From: Cyanophora paradoxa
Taxonomy: Eukaryota > Glaucocystophyceae > Cyanophorales > Cyanophoraceae
Direction: 5' to 3'
DNA length: 64,000 nt
NCBI GenBank assembly: GCA_004431415.1
Contig: QPMI01000644.1
Location: 55,905 to 119,904, forward strand
The notes under the pieces are model-generated. The model worked only from the letters and a program-made list of their open reading frames with translations. It did no database searches and was not told the origin of the DNA. The position numbers were made by a program, and so were the translations under genes. The stretch's first letter is position 1; each line of letters begins with the position of its first letter. Shown one piece after another: positions 22,301 through 33,510 of the stretch.

Positions 22301-24489
22301 CCTCTCCAACGCCGCCTCGTTCCGCCCGGCGGCCGCCTCGCTGCCGGTGTACTCGGAGGCGGCGGCGCGGGGCCGCACCGCCGTCGACGTACCCCTCGAG
22401 TGCGTCCGGGCGCTGCTCGTCCTCTCAGAGGTCCGATCCACTTGCCCCAGGCTCCCCCGCCGCCCTCCAAAAGCTTAGGAAGAGATCTTAAAGATTACGG
22501 AATCAAAAGATCTAGGAGAACCTTCCAGGAGAGTTCTTCTTCAAGCTTCTTAGACCTCTGACTTCTTGGGCTTTCGTCAGGTCTACTGGCACCGGGCGGA
22601 GGGCCTGCCGCTCGCCTACGCCAACCTGCGCGCCCTCAACCTCGCCGAGGCCTACGCCGCCGCGCGGCCCGACTCGTCCTTCTGGGGCAACGGTGCGGCC
22701 AGCTTCCCCCGAAACGCCGTAATGCCGTACCCCCCTAACCAACCAACTCCTCTTCCCCCCCCCTCTCAGAGCTGCCGAAGGTGTACGCGTCGATGGGGTA
22801 CGGGCACCACGCGCGGGGCTGGCACGGGGCGGCCGCGCACTACGTCGAGCGCGCCCTCGAGTGCGCCCAGTACGCCTCCGAGCCCCTCGTCCGGGTGCGC
22901 GGCCCCGCGCCCGCCCCCGCCCCGCCCCCGCCCCCGTCCGGCGTCCCGCCCCGTCCTCCTGCCCCTGCCCCGCCCCGCCTCGCCTCCGGCCGAGCGGCGG
23001 CGGCTGAGGGGCGGCGCGGCAGGCGGACCTGCTCTCGCGGATCGGGGGCCTGCTGCTGCTCGAGCCCGAGCCCGAGCTCGGCCGCGCCCTCGCCATGGCC
23101 CGCGAGGTGCACGAAATAGACTCCAAACGGACTTCGATCTTGAAATTTGATCCCCCCTCTATATAATTGCTTGCCGCTCACATTCTTTCGTTCTCTCGGC
23201 GCAGGCGTCGCTGGCGCTGGAGATGCAGGCGCTCGTCTCCTGCGCGCCGTCCCCCGCCGCCGCCGCCGGCGTCGCCTCGAGCTCCCGCGTCGCCGCCCGC
23301 GCCGCCGCCGTCCAGATCGAGGCCCGCCCGCCCGCCCGCCCCGACCCGCCCGAGCCTTATCATCCCTAACTAAAAAGCCAAAGAAAAGCCCTGAAGAGGT
23401 CCATACCATCCCGACCCGCCCGGGCCCTAAGAAAAGCTCCGTTCGCGCAGGTTCTGACGCTGCAGGGGAAGCTCCGCGAGGTGGGCGCCGTAGCCGAGGA
23501 GTACCTGAGCGGGGCCGGCCTCGGCCCCGGCGACGAGGAGGCGGCGGCGGCCGCCGCGCTCGGGCCCCGCACGGAGAGCGCCGACGCGCTGATCGTGCTG
23601 GCGGCGCACGCCCACGCCCTCCGCATGCGCGGCCTCGTCGCCCCCGCCCGCCGCGCCTGCGACCTCGCCCTCCAGGCCCGCCCGCCCTGGCCCGCCCGCC
23701 CTACCCTGCCCTAACTTCGCGCTCAGATCGCGGCGGCCGGGGGCGGCGAGGCGGGCATGGGGAGCTCCCGGGCCCCCTCCAGGTCACCATCGCCGGTGCG
23801 GGCGGGCGCTCGGGGCCCAGCCCGGGTCGCTGAACGAGCGGGCGGCAGGGCGGATGGCGGCGGTGCTGTGGGACGCGGGCCCGGCGGAGCGGGAGCGGGC
23901 GCGGCGGTACGCGCGGGCGGCGCTGGAGGCGGCGCGCGCCTCGGGCCCCGCCTTCCTCCCGCACGCCGTCGACGGCCTCCGGGGGCCTTCCTCGTCCTCT
24001 TCAACGCCGCCTGCCGCGCCTCTCCTCCTCTTCCTCCTACTCCTCCTCCGCCTCCGGCTCCCGCCGCCTGCTCGCCCTCCACGAGCCCGACGCGGAGCGC
24101 CGCGCGGCGCGCGAGGCCGCCGCCGCGCCTTCGTCGCCGACTGCGGCGAGCTCGCGGCGCGCGTCGCCGCGTGGGCGGGGGCGCAGCGCTGCCTCCGCCA
24201 CGCGGCGCTGCGCATGCGGGGCGAGCTGGCGATGCTTCGGGGCGAGCCCGACGAGGCGGCGCGGCTCCTCTCCGAGGCGGCCGGCGAGGCCCGCGCCCGC
24301 GGCTTCCCCCTCGACGAGGCCTTCTGCCTCCTGCGCGCCGCCCAGGCCCGCGCCGCGGGGCCCCGCCCGGCCCCAAAGGAAGAGCTGGAGGCGGAGCTGG
24401 AGGCCCCCGCCGCCCTTTTCGCCGCCTGCGGCTGCGCCCTCGGCGCCTCGCTCGTCGAGCGGCTGAGGCGCGGGCACACCCTCCTGTAG
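12730..24489 (+). CDS. Soluble adenylyl cyclase (ADCY10-like): C1-C2-ATPase-helical repeats
   Basis: Makes cAMP from ATP; the human homologue is bicarbonate- and Ca2+-responsive. First cyclase domain (exons near 12730-12925, 12979-13188, 13251-13362, 13479-13556, 13627-13698, 13752 on): KYGATLFADVSGFSKLSNAL, GGDVIKFAGDACMAIFVPP, VGIGAGPFSS, GEIVLSPDAL. A low-complexity linker follows. Second cyclase domain (about 14500-16060): LRAYVPLPVLKKLEGG, DDKGMVVICAFGLPFQSHED, PHIGIATGTAYSGFVGSRAR, EYMLVGDSIVVAARLMG. ATPase: Walker A AGAGLGKST (about 16710), Walker B IVIVIDDAQWADSASW (about 18305-18350), ASHGNPL (about 18900), LMLKVASVLGRTFTRRTLLG (19720-19775). C-terminal TPR-like exons run to 24489 (YASMGYGHHARGWHGAAAHY, LERAGEAALQQQALPDAL). 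Both metal Asp residues are present in C1. The C2 position that usually holds the catalytic Asn is Val. No membrane span. Many small exons were not individually fixed; the start at 12730 is tentative. Confidence 0.92.
19333..19359 (+). repeat. CAG microsatellite (poly-Gln) in the cyclase gene
   Basis: About nine CAG units encode a Gln run within a low-complexity linker between the ATPase Walker B part and the LKVASVLGRTF segment. In frame with the flanking coding sequence. Confidence 0.85.
19774..19999 (+). repeat. Intron bounded by an exact 20-base direct repeat
   Basis: The 20 bases TCTACGCCGCCGTCCTCCAG occur at 19774-19793, ending exactly at an exon/GT donor, and again at 19980-19999, ending exactly at the acceptor AG. 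The intron 19794-19999 includes a CCCG/CGCC microsatellite (about 19869-19917). After splicing, the frame continues from AAVLQ into an Asp/Glu run. Confidence 0.88.
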
Positions 24490-25829
24490 CCGTGGCCGGC
24501 GCCTGTAGTCAACCGTTGAACCTTGCCTAGGCCTACTAGTGCTATTCCGAATTATAGTGTCTGTTTATTTAAATTCTATTTTCACTGATCCCCTCGGTTT
24601 CCTGCCACTGGGCCATGCTGGTCCTCTTCAGTTTCCGGCGCTGCGCCGGCCCTGCAGCTGGCCTTCAGTGAAAAATCGCGAAGCTCAAGCTTGATCGCAT
24701 GAGCCGCTGAGGCTGCCCGGACTCCCGGGAGGCTGCCGCTGATCATGAGCGCCAGCGCGCGCTAGCCGCTGAGCCTAGTAGCGCGCTCGAGCAGCTATAG
24801 CCGCTGGTCCGCTGAGCGCTAGCTAGCTATAGCGCAGTGAGAATGGGGTACAGGTACAGTGCAACCGTTGCTCCTAGGCAGGTCAGTTCGCAACGGCCGG
24901 ATAACCCTACAATTTAATTCTTTTCAGCGTCGATGGAAATGGGCGGGGGGATCCGACCGGGGGTGCACTAATTCTCGGTGATCGCCCAGACGCAGCCCAG
25001 TAGCATGAATGCTGATAGACGGTCGACGTCGACGCTCCGGAGCCGCGCGAGCAGCAGCACTGCAGCGCTAGCGCTTGCTGGAACTTGTGCTGCTGCAGCT
25101 GGCGTCGGCGGCGGCAAGGAGACATTGCCAACGTTAACGTTTCAAGTTTGACTGCAGCAACACAGTTAGTTCTGTAGGCATTCGTAGTGGCGGCGCCGCG
25201 GCGGGTCGACGTCGCGTTGAACGGCGGCCGGGCGGTTCTGCAAACGCAGGTCATCGTATCATGATCATAGCAGCGATCGCCCCAACTGCCATTCTGTAGA
25301 AAGCCATCGTCGCTGTCCAGCTCGCTCGCGCAAGCGGCGCTCGCTAGCTTTAGTTAGGGTCGGATATCGATCCCGGCCCGCAAGCTTGAAAGGGTAGCGC
25401 AGCTCTCGAACAGCGCGACTCGGCGAGCGCGAGCCAACCTTACCAACTACAGCAGGCCGCGCCGCGCCGGGAGCAGACTCTGAGAGGACGCCGAGCACAG
25501 CAACGGGCGCTCACCTGCAAGGCTTCGAATCCAAGCGCCGGTGCGGTCAATGTGCACGCTGGCGCCACAGCTCGCCCGCAGCGCCCGCTAGGCTCGCTTT
25601 TCGCAGCTTACAAAGCCGCAGGACGCGCCTAATGATCGCTGAGTTGACCTTAGCGTGACTCTGCGGCGGCGAGCCGCCAGCGCCGGACCGCCAGCGTCTC
25701 TAGATCTGCAGGGCCGGAAGTGAAGGCCTATGCCCCCCGAGGGCGGCTCGGCCGGGGCCTCGGTGCTCGCGAGCCCGAACCTGCTGCCCAGCTCCATCGG
25801 TCCGCGCGCCTCCGGCCGCGTTCGCTCCA
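24490..25829. other. Intergenic, palindrome-rich
   Basis: 1.34 kb between the cyclase stop and the histidine kinase start. Just past the stop is an AT-rich patch (about 24550-24590) that could serve 3' end formation. 24720-24850 is dense in GCTAGC, GCGCTAGC and TATAGC palindromes. TGATCATGAGC occurs at 24740 and again at 25849. Short open frames (e.g. minus 25254-24907) show no family motif. I see no gene. Confidence 0.5.
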
Positions 25830-28800
25830 ATGACCGCAGGACCCGCTCTGATCATGAGCGCCCGCCGCGCCTCAGAAACCTCATCAGTGGCCGTGCTTAG
25901 CTTGGCGGAGGACCGCGGGTCGCCGCCGCCGCCGGCGGCGGCGAAGGGCCGCTCGCAGTCTCTGTCGGCAGCAATGATCCCGGGGCTCCACGCGGCCGCG
26001 GAGGCCGCCGCGGCGCCAACGGGAGAGTCGCAGCGCCCCGCCGAGCCGATCAAGCAGCGCCGCGGGCCCGGGGGCGCCGGCGCGCTGCGGCGCGTGAAGC
26101 GGAGGCTGGCGGCCTGGGTCGCCCCGTTCCTGTGCGGCCCTCTAAGCTTTCCACCCGCCCTTGATTAGCTTTCCGCTTTGCTGACGCCCCGCCCCGCCCG
26201 CAGCTCCATCCGGGTCCTCTTCATCCTCAGCGCGGTTCTGCAGGTCCGCCCGCTCGCCTCCTTCTCATGAAAGGCCTCCGCCCTCCGAACTCCGAATTCC
26301 GCCATGCTTTGATAATGCTTACGACAAGCTTTGATTAAGCTTCGATTATGCCGTTCTTGGCTATTCTTGGCCCTCTGAAAACGAAGGCGCCGCAGGTGGT
26401 CTCCGCGTGCGGCTTCACGTTCGCCATCATGTGGGTCCTCGGCCAGCGGTCCGCCTTTATTCTTCTGATCTTAATCTCTGATTATGAGAGCCTTAGCTTT
26501 TTAATGTTATGCTTTGATTATTCTAATCTTCAGCTTTATGATGAAATTCTTGGCTAAGCTCGCCTCAGGAACGTCGAATCCATGGCCGGCAACTACCTGG
26601 GGGAGCTGCAGGCCCGCCCTTCCCCCCCCCCCCCTTCTGCCCCGAATCGACGCCTGTACCCCAGGAACGCACGTTCTTCGCGGCGAAGGCGTACCTGGAC
26701 CGCGCGAAGGAGGTCGCCGAGAGCTCCGCCGACTTCGCCGCCAGGGTACGTAAAAGTAGGAGGCGCGGAGACGCTCGTCACACTGAACGGGGTGCAGGGG
26801 CTGCTGACCCCGGCGAACTGGCGGGCCAGCCTGGAGACGTTCGTCACTTCGTTTGAACGGTTCTCAGAGATAGCGCTCAACAGCGGTATCCGAAATTCCT
26901 CTTGAAGTTTGGGAAAGCCCCCCCTGATCTTCGAACTCCGTCCCAGTTATGTTCGCCAATGGAACTTTCTTCGGCTCCGAGGCGGGCCCCTTTCGCCCCT
27001 CGCTCGCCCTCGCCCCTCCCTCGCCGCCTCTGAAGCGGGCGGGCACCGAACAGAAATGCTACAAAGAGGAGCTGGGGGGCGCCTGTCCCGCAGGCTCTCG
27101 CACCATCTTCGGGAACCGAACCCACTACGTCTACTTCACCAACGGGCGCCGCGGGCAGGTGCGGCCGCCGCCGACGACGCCGCCTTCGCCTCTGCTGGCG
27201 CTCACCTAGCCGTGCTCAGCCGACGGGGCACCCTATCATCACCATGCGCCTGACGCCCCAGGCGACCTCGTGGTACGGCGCCACGGTCAACTCGTCGGCC
27301 GGCGCCCTCTGGTTCCCCGCCCGCTACACGAGCGTACCCCCGGTGCTCGCGTCCCCGGCATACGATGCCTTCGTTCGCCCCTGACTCGCCCCCCCCCTCC
27401 CCCCCCCCAGGGCGCGGCCGCGAACCCCCTCGACGCCGTCGTCGTCACGTGCGCGGTACCCCCCAAAAGGTCCCCGCGCGGACTCGAACCCGCGCAGCTT
27501 CGCCACGGCGTTCCGGAACAAGGGCAGCGTCCAGGCCGAGCTGGCTAACTACACGGGGGGCCTCCCGGGCACCCCATCCGCGTACCCCGGGCCGGCTACC
27601 CCGGCTTCCTGGCTCGAATCCACTCCGGGGCCGTACCCCATCGGCGGCGCCGTGTCCGTTTACCTCCGGATAGGCGCCCTCAGGTGACTCGTACGGATCT
27701 GAATCCGCTTGCCCTCGCTGAATCTGTACCCCCAGCCGACAGCTGCGGGACGCGGTCAGCATTCCGGGCACGCTATTGTTCCTCACGACTTCGGCGGTGC
27801 GCCTCCGTCCCCTCCCCCCTTCCGCCCCTCTCACTCCGCCCAGGGCCGAATGTTCGCCACGTCGACCAGCGTCTTCGAGCACGTCATCAACGTCAAGACG
27901 GTGCCTCGCCGTTCCTCTCGTATTTATCTATCTGTGTATTTGTAGCCCAGCTGACGCCGGCATGCATGCAGGGCGCCGTGCTCGCCTCAGAGAGTCCGGA
28001 CCCCCTTACCCGCGACGCCGCCCGGGCCTTCACCGCCCCCCTCGGCCCTTCGTCTGGCCCCCAGCGGCTCCTCATCCGCTGCGCCGGCCGCGACTACTTC
28101 GGAATGCGCGCACCCGAGGCCTCCTTTGCCCGTAACCCCGCGCTCCCTGCTCTAAAAATAGCGCAGGCGAGCGCCGCTCCACGTGGATCCGAACCTGGAC
28201 CTCGTGCTGTACATCGCGGTACCCCGGGACGTGGTCATGTCCGAGCTGCAGGTGGGGGTACAGGATTCGCCCTGCTTCCTGCGTGACGCCACTGCAGGGG
28301 GCCGTGACGATTGAGCTCATCGTGAACGGGGTCTGGCTCGCCGTCTGCATCTGCGTTGCGGTGCTCTATAAATAGATCAGAGGGCATTTGTTTTGCTATT
28401 CTGAAGCTGTACCCAGGTGCTGATCTCGTGGGGCATCACGCGGCCCATCGGCAAGATTCGGGGATCCATGCAGATCCTCCTTGAGGTGCTAAAAATAGAA
28501 CCCAGATCATGGCACGTAAAGCACTTACCGCCGAACACAGACGATGACGGCAGTGTACGCGGAGATGAGAATGCACGTGAATTCGGCGGCGCCGCCGCTG
28601 CCCGGACCGCCGGCGTCGAGCGAGGGGGGGGGCCAGCTCGAGTCCCGCCGGGGCACCCAATCCGTCTCATTCTCCTCCTCCGGCGGCCACAGCAACGTGC
28701 GGCTCAGATATCATCTGATCTGATCTGATCTAATCTGATCTGATCGATCCGAGCCTCAGGTGCACCTGAGGGAGCTGACGGCCTTCGACGACCTCGTCAG

Positions 28801-31800
28801 CGATATGTACTCAAGATTCGTCTCGTTTCAGGAGGTGACTGTACCCCTCGCGCGATCGAAGAACAGCTAACGCATCCAAAAATAGGTCGTTTCCACGGAG
28901 GCGAAGGCGAAGATCGAGATGGAAGTGCGGTCCGAGGAGACCAAGAAGGTGGCGTACCCCCTTCCTCACCGGTTCAGAGAAGAGTCTGATTTTTCTTCCG
29001 CAGTTCCTCGCAACTGTTTCTCACGTACGTATGAGCTTCAGTCCTGTTGAGTTGTACCCCCTGATTCCGCCTCGCAGGAGATGCGGACGCCCCTGAACGG
29101 CTTGCTGGGTAATCCGTTCTCGCGCTCCTGCCGATCTCGAGGAACCGCTGACCCGGGTACAGGAATGCTGGACCTAGCGAGGGAGTGCGAGCTGCCGCAG
29201 GAGGCCGCCGAGTACATCGAGGCGGTCCGCGTACCCCTTTACTCCTATCTATTCTTAAACCGACTGGTTTCTGCAGGCGTCGCTCTCTGGAGACCACCTC
29301 CTCGCGTGCGGCCGTACCTGTCGCGCTATCGCATAACTCTTCGCTCAGACGATTACCACCGCAGCCTCTTGAACGATATCCTGGACCTGCAGGTGCCCCG
29401 TACCCCCCTTCTCTTTTTTTCGAGCCGCCTTACCCCCGTCCCAGAAAATGGAGGCGGGCCTCATCGAGCTCTCGGTACCCCTTTCACCGTCTTCCCCCTT
29501 CCGCCCCCTCACCGTACCCCCAGAGCGCCCCCGTCGACGTCCGATCGGCAGTCGTGAACGCCGTCCGAATCGTGAAGCGAAAGGCCGACGAAAAGGTGCT
29601 ATTTATTCCGCCCAGATCCCGCTGCTTTCCGAGCGTTCTACTTTCAGGGCCTGTCCGTCTCGATGGACGTGGCGGATCACGTACCCCTCGTCGTCTTCTC
29701 GGACCCGGACCGGCTCCGCCGTGCGCATTTCCCATACCCCCGTCCCTCTCTTTCATTCTGACGGGCTCGGCAGAGGTCTTGCTGAACCTGGTACCCCTCT
29801 TTTCTTTGCTTCGCTCCAGAGCAGAGCCCTAATCCCTGCAGCTATCCAACGCGGTCAAATACACGCTCCGAGGCGCAATCGACGTGCGTATATCTCCCTC
29901 TCTTTACCCCTCCTTTCCCTCCGAACGAGCCTCGGCAGGTCCGCGTTTCGATCCCGCCGCTGCCCGCGATGCCGATCAGCATGCGAGAGCCGCGAACGAG
30001 CCTGGGCCGCCCCGGCCGCATCGTCCTGCGATTCGAGGTCCTCTCATCCCTTGAGCGGCGCCGCGCCCTATTTTAAGCTGTCGGAACGGCCCGCTCAGAT
30101 CATGGACTCGGGCCCGGGTATAGCCCTGGAGCACCAGGTCAGACTAACATCGAGCCTCGGCTCTCCCGGGTCCTCGTTTGGCCTGAGCCTCTCTCTTCCC
30201 GCAGCTGCATCTCTTCCAGCGCTTCTACAGGGTCCAGCACCCCTCCGGTACCCAGAACGACCCCGGCGGCACAGGCCTCGGTGCGTGGCTCATATGAGAC
30301 ATATGAGAGGGGGTTCGCTCACCGCTCACGGGGGTACAGGCCTCGCGATCAGCAGAGAAATCGTGGAGAAGGCAGGCGGCCGCATCGGCTGTACGAGCAC
30401 CCTCGGCGAGGGCAGGCGCGCCGTCTAATACTAGACTTCGCTCTGCACTCTCTGAGCCGACTGCAGCTGTTTCTGGTTCGAGCTGCCGTGCCGGTACGAC
30501 CGGAGTCCTCCGGGATCGGACGGCATTGCGGCGTCGCAGGGCGTCCGCTCGACCGTCAGCGGGGCGCTGAGGTGCTTCCCTCCACGCTCCTCGTTCCTTG
30601 ATTCGATCTGATTCGTTTGTTCGCAGCCCGCGGGTCTCGGTGAACAGGCGGCAGTCGTCCTTCCCCTCAGCGGACGGATCGAATTCCCACAAGGCGCGCT
30701 ATCTTTAGAATCCATCTCGTAGTGGTAAGAGGGAGCTGAGAAGTGCGCAGGACGGGACGAACGGCCCGGCCGAGACGGAGCGGCCCTCGACCTCCGTCTG
30801 CGGCTCAGCGGCGCTGGGGAGCAGCAGCCTGGCCCCCGTCGACGTCCTCGTGGCCGAGGGTACGCCTTTCTTTCTCTGCTTTCAGGTCGGATCAGATCTG
30901 ATCTGAGCGGATCCGGGTCGCAGACAACGTGATGAGCGCGCGGGTCGTGACTCAGATGCTCAGGAAGGAGGGGCACCGTGTCACTCTGGCCACGAACGGC
31001 GCCGAGGTGAGGTCACCCTGGGAGACGCTCCAATTAGGTTGAAGGCGGGAGCGGCTGCGAAGGGCGCCGGGCGTGCCCGCGGGGGCGGGCGGGCGATCTC
31101 CCCTCGAGCCGTCCCCTCTAGCCCCTCGCCGCGCCCGGCTCCATCCATCCATCCATCTGTTTGGTGTCGGCGCGCGCTGCGCGCCCTCCGGGACGGCTAG
31201 AGGCGACACCTAGGGGGCGGCTTTCCCGCCTAAAATGACATCCGATGTGGGCGAGGGTCCAATCCAATCCTGGTTGCGGCGCAGGCGGTGCGGCTGTTCC
31301 GAGAGGCTACGGCGGGGGTCGAGAGGGGGGGTACGGCCTACGGCCTGATCTTCATGGACGTGCGTTCGAATCCGGCCGAGTCCCTTTCCCGTTTGATCTG
31401 ATCCTCGTTCCGCAGTGTCTCATGCCGGTCATGTGCGGCCGCTCCTCGGCGGGTCTTGAAGAGGAGGCACTGATTTTCGCCGCAGGGACGGGTTCGAGGC
31501 GACGGGCGCGATCCGCGGGATCGAATCCGAGCGCGGCCTTGGCCGCCACTTCGTCGTGGCCCTCACGGTACCCCCTGCGCGGCCCGATCTAAAAATAGAC
31601 CGCCCACGAACCGTTTCCAGGCCAAAGCGACCAGCGAGGACGAGCAGGAGTGCCTCCGGGCCGGAATGGTACGGTACCCCTCACCCCCGACAACTCTGAA
31701 CCCCCGCGAAAGACAAATCGGTACCCTCTCAGGACCGGTACCTCGCGAAGCCCGTGCGGCGCGCGACGCTGGCCGCCATGGTACGACGTACTCTTGTTTC

Positions 31801-33330
31801 TTTTTGGTTTTTTCATCTGATCGCGTACCCCCGCAGCTGGAGGAGCGTGCGGGGATGCTGCAGGGCGGTAGCGTGCGCGGGGCGACTGCGACGGTGGCCT
31901 CCCGGCGGCCCTTCTCTGAGCCAGTGGAGCCGATCGCTGAGGTCACTGAGTCCCGTCTGCATTCGTATGCGGCGCGTCTCACTCGGCGGGGCAGGCGGAT
32001 CCGCCGTCCGGGCCGCCCTCGGGTGTCACTTCTCGGCGCGCGTCGGCTCCGGCTCCGGCGGCAGCGGTTGACGCGAGGCGGCCCTCGGGGGCCGAAAGAC
32101 AGACCTCGATACGCGAGTGGCAGGCGGAGGCGGAGGCGGCCGCGGCCGTCGGAGACGGAGCAGGGGGCATCGAGGAGGAGACGAAGGGGGTAGGGGACAT
32201 TAATATTCCAGGGTTCACTGGGGGCGAGGCGGGGACGGAGGGGCCGCCCCCCGCCCCATCCCCCTCCGAAGCGCGGCTCGAGGCCACCGTACCCCCCGAT
32301 GACCCCCAACCCCCCTCGCGCCCCAAGTCGCGCCTCAACGGCGGGGTACCGGCGACCCCGTCGTCGAACCCGTCGGATTCCCAGTCGCCGCCCCTCCCCC
32401 CCCCCGTCTCCCCAGTATCCCCCGCCGCCGAATCCACGAAGCGCGTACCCGTCGGGCCCCCGCTGGACATCATGATCGTGGACGACGTCGAGGCGCGTAC
32501 CCCCCACCTGCCTCCTGGGAGGAGCTCACATGTGCCTCAGATGAACCGCCGGGTGCTCGTCGCGCTGCTCTCGAAGGAGGGGCACAAAATCGAGGTCGCG
32601 TGCGACGGCAAGGTCGGTATCCGTCATAGAGACGTTTCTCGTACCCCCTGACGCCCTCCTAGGAAGCCGCAGAGATCTTCGAGAGGCGCGCAAAGGAGCT
32701 GGAGGGGGCTACCCCTCCGGAGGGACCGCCCCGGCCCGTCTTCGACTGCGTCTTCATGTGAGCTTTTTATTGATTTCGCTCTCCGCCTCTGGTTGACGGC
32801 GTACCCCCGCAGGGACATCACCATGCCGGTGATGGACGGGTGAGCCGCACGCCCTTCCCATCCCCGGCCCGTTACCCCGAGTAACCTGTACCCCAGGTAC
32901 GCATCGACGCGGCGGATCCGCCACACAGAGAAGACGCTAGTTGTACCCGTCCCAACTCCCGTGGTCGCCTGCACCGCCCTCTCCTCCTCGGACGGTTCGC
33001 GTCTCGAAGGCAGATCTGTTCTGAATGTTCAGATCTGATCTGATCTGAGCCTCAGACCGCGAGAGCATGACCGAGGCGGGGATGGACGACCTGGTCCGCG
33101 TACCCCCCTCCCCCTCCCCCCAATGCCCTTTCCCCTCGCTCACAGAGGGTCAGGTCGTCAAGCCCGTCGGCCGCGCCAAGATCTTCAACGTCCTTGCCAA
33201 GTGGGCGAAGCGCGGGGGGTACACCGCCAACGCGTACGAGGGGTCGCGCCGGGGCGGCCACACCCTCGCCTCGCTGCACAACCTCGCCGAGAAGGAGAAG
33301 GACAAAGGCGTCTCTGGGGACGAGGCCTGA
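25830..33330 (+). CDS. Transmembrane hybrid histidine kinase with two receiver domains
   Basis: Two-component phosphorelay sensor. Domains: cytosolic N-terminus; TM1 in exons 26204-26243 and 26396-26448 (VLFILSAVLQVVSACGFTFA); a large extracellular sensor, probably dCache-like (exons 26569 to about 28300; WYGATVNSSAGALWFPARY, GAVLASESPDPLTRDA); TM2 (VNGVWLAVCICVAVLVLISW); a HAMP-like ITRPIGKIRGSMQILLE. HisKA box FLATVSHEMRTPLNGLL is split by an intron directly after the phospho-acceptor His (29022-29024). ATPase boxes: LLNLLSNAVKYT, VADSGPGIALEHQLHLFQRF, GGTGLGLAISREIVEKAGG. Receiver 1 (about 30840-31850): VLVAEDN, FMDCLMPVMDGFEATG, VVALTAKA, YLAKPV. Receiver 2 (about 32460-33230): IMIVDDVEMNRR, VFMDITMPVMDGY, CTALSSSD, VVKPVGR. 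Stop at 33328-33330. GC donors at 26612 and 26982; about two dozen GTACCCC motifs. ATG 25854 is an alternative start. Confidence 0.92.
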
Positions 33331-33410
33331 TTTGTATTATTTGTCGTAGATGTGGCTAGCTTATTATGCGCTTAGTCTGGCCATTGTTTGATTTCCAGTT
33401 TATCAGTATA

Positions 33411-33510
33411 TGGATTCCGCGAGCTCTAGATCTCGCTGTATTCAACCTATCCGATCTAGATCTCGCTGTATTCAACCTATGGATTCCGCGAGCTCTAGAT
33501 CTCGCTTTAT
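33411..33510 (+). repeat. Overlapping direct duplications downstream of the kinase
   Basis: TGGATTCCGCGAGCTCTAGA occurs twice (about 33411 and 33480). CGATCTAGATCTCGCTGTAT-like units with TTCAACCTAT occur twice (about 33428-33450 and 33452-33480). A third, diverged unit follows. A small nested tandem array. Confidence 0.8.

Noticed and set aside
27470-27510. Sequence resembling a tRNA T-arm (GACTCGAACC)
   Set aside because: No acceptor stem, D-arm or anticodon arm can be built; it lies inside a kinase intron between a GTACCCC donor and a CAG acceptor.
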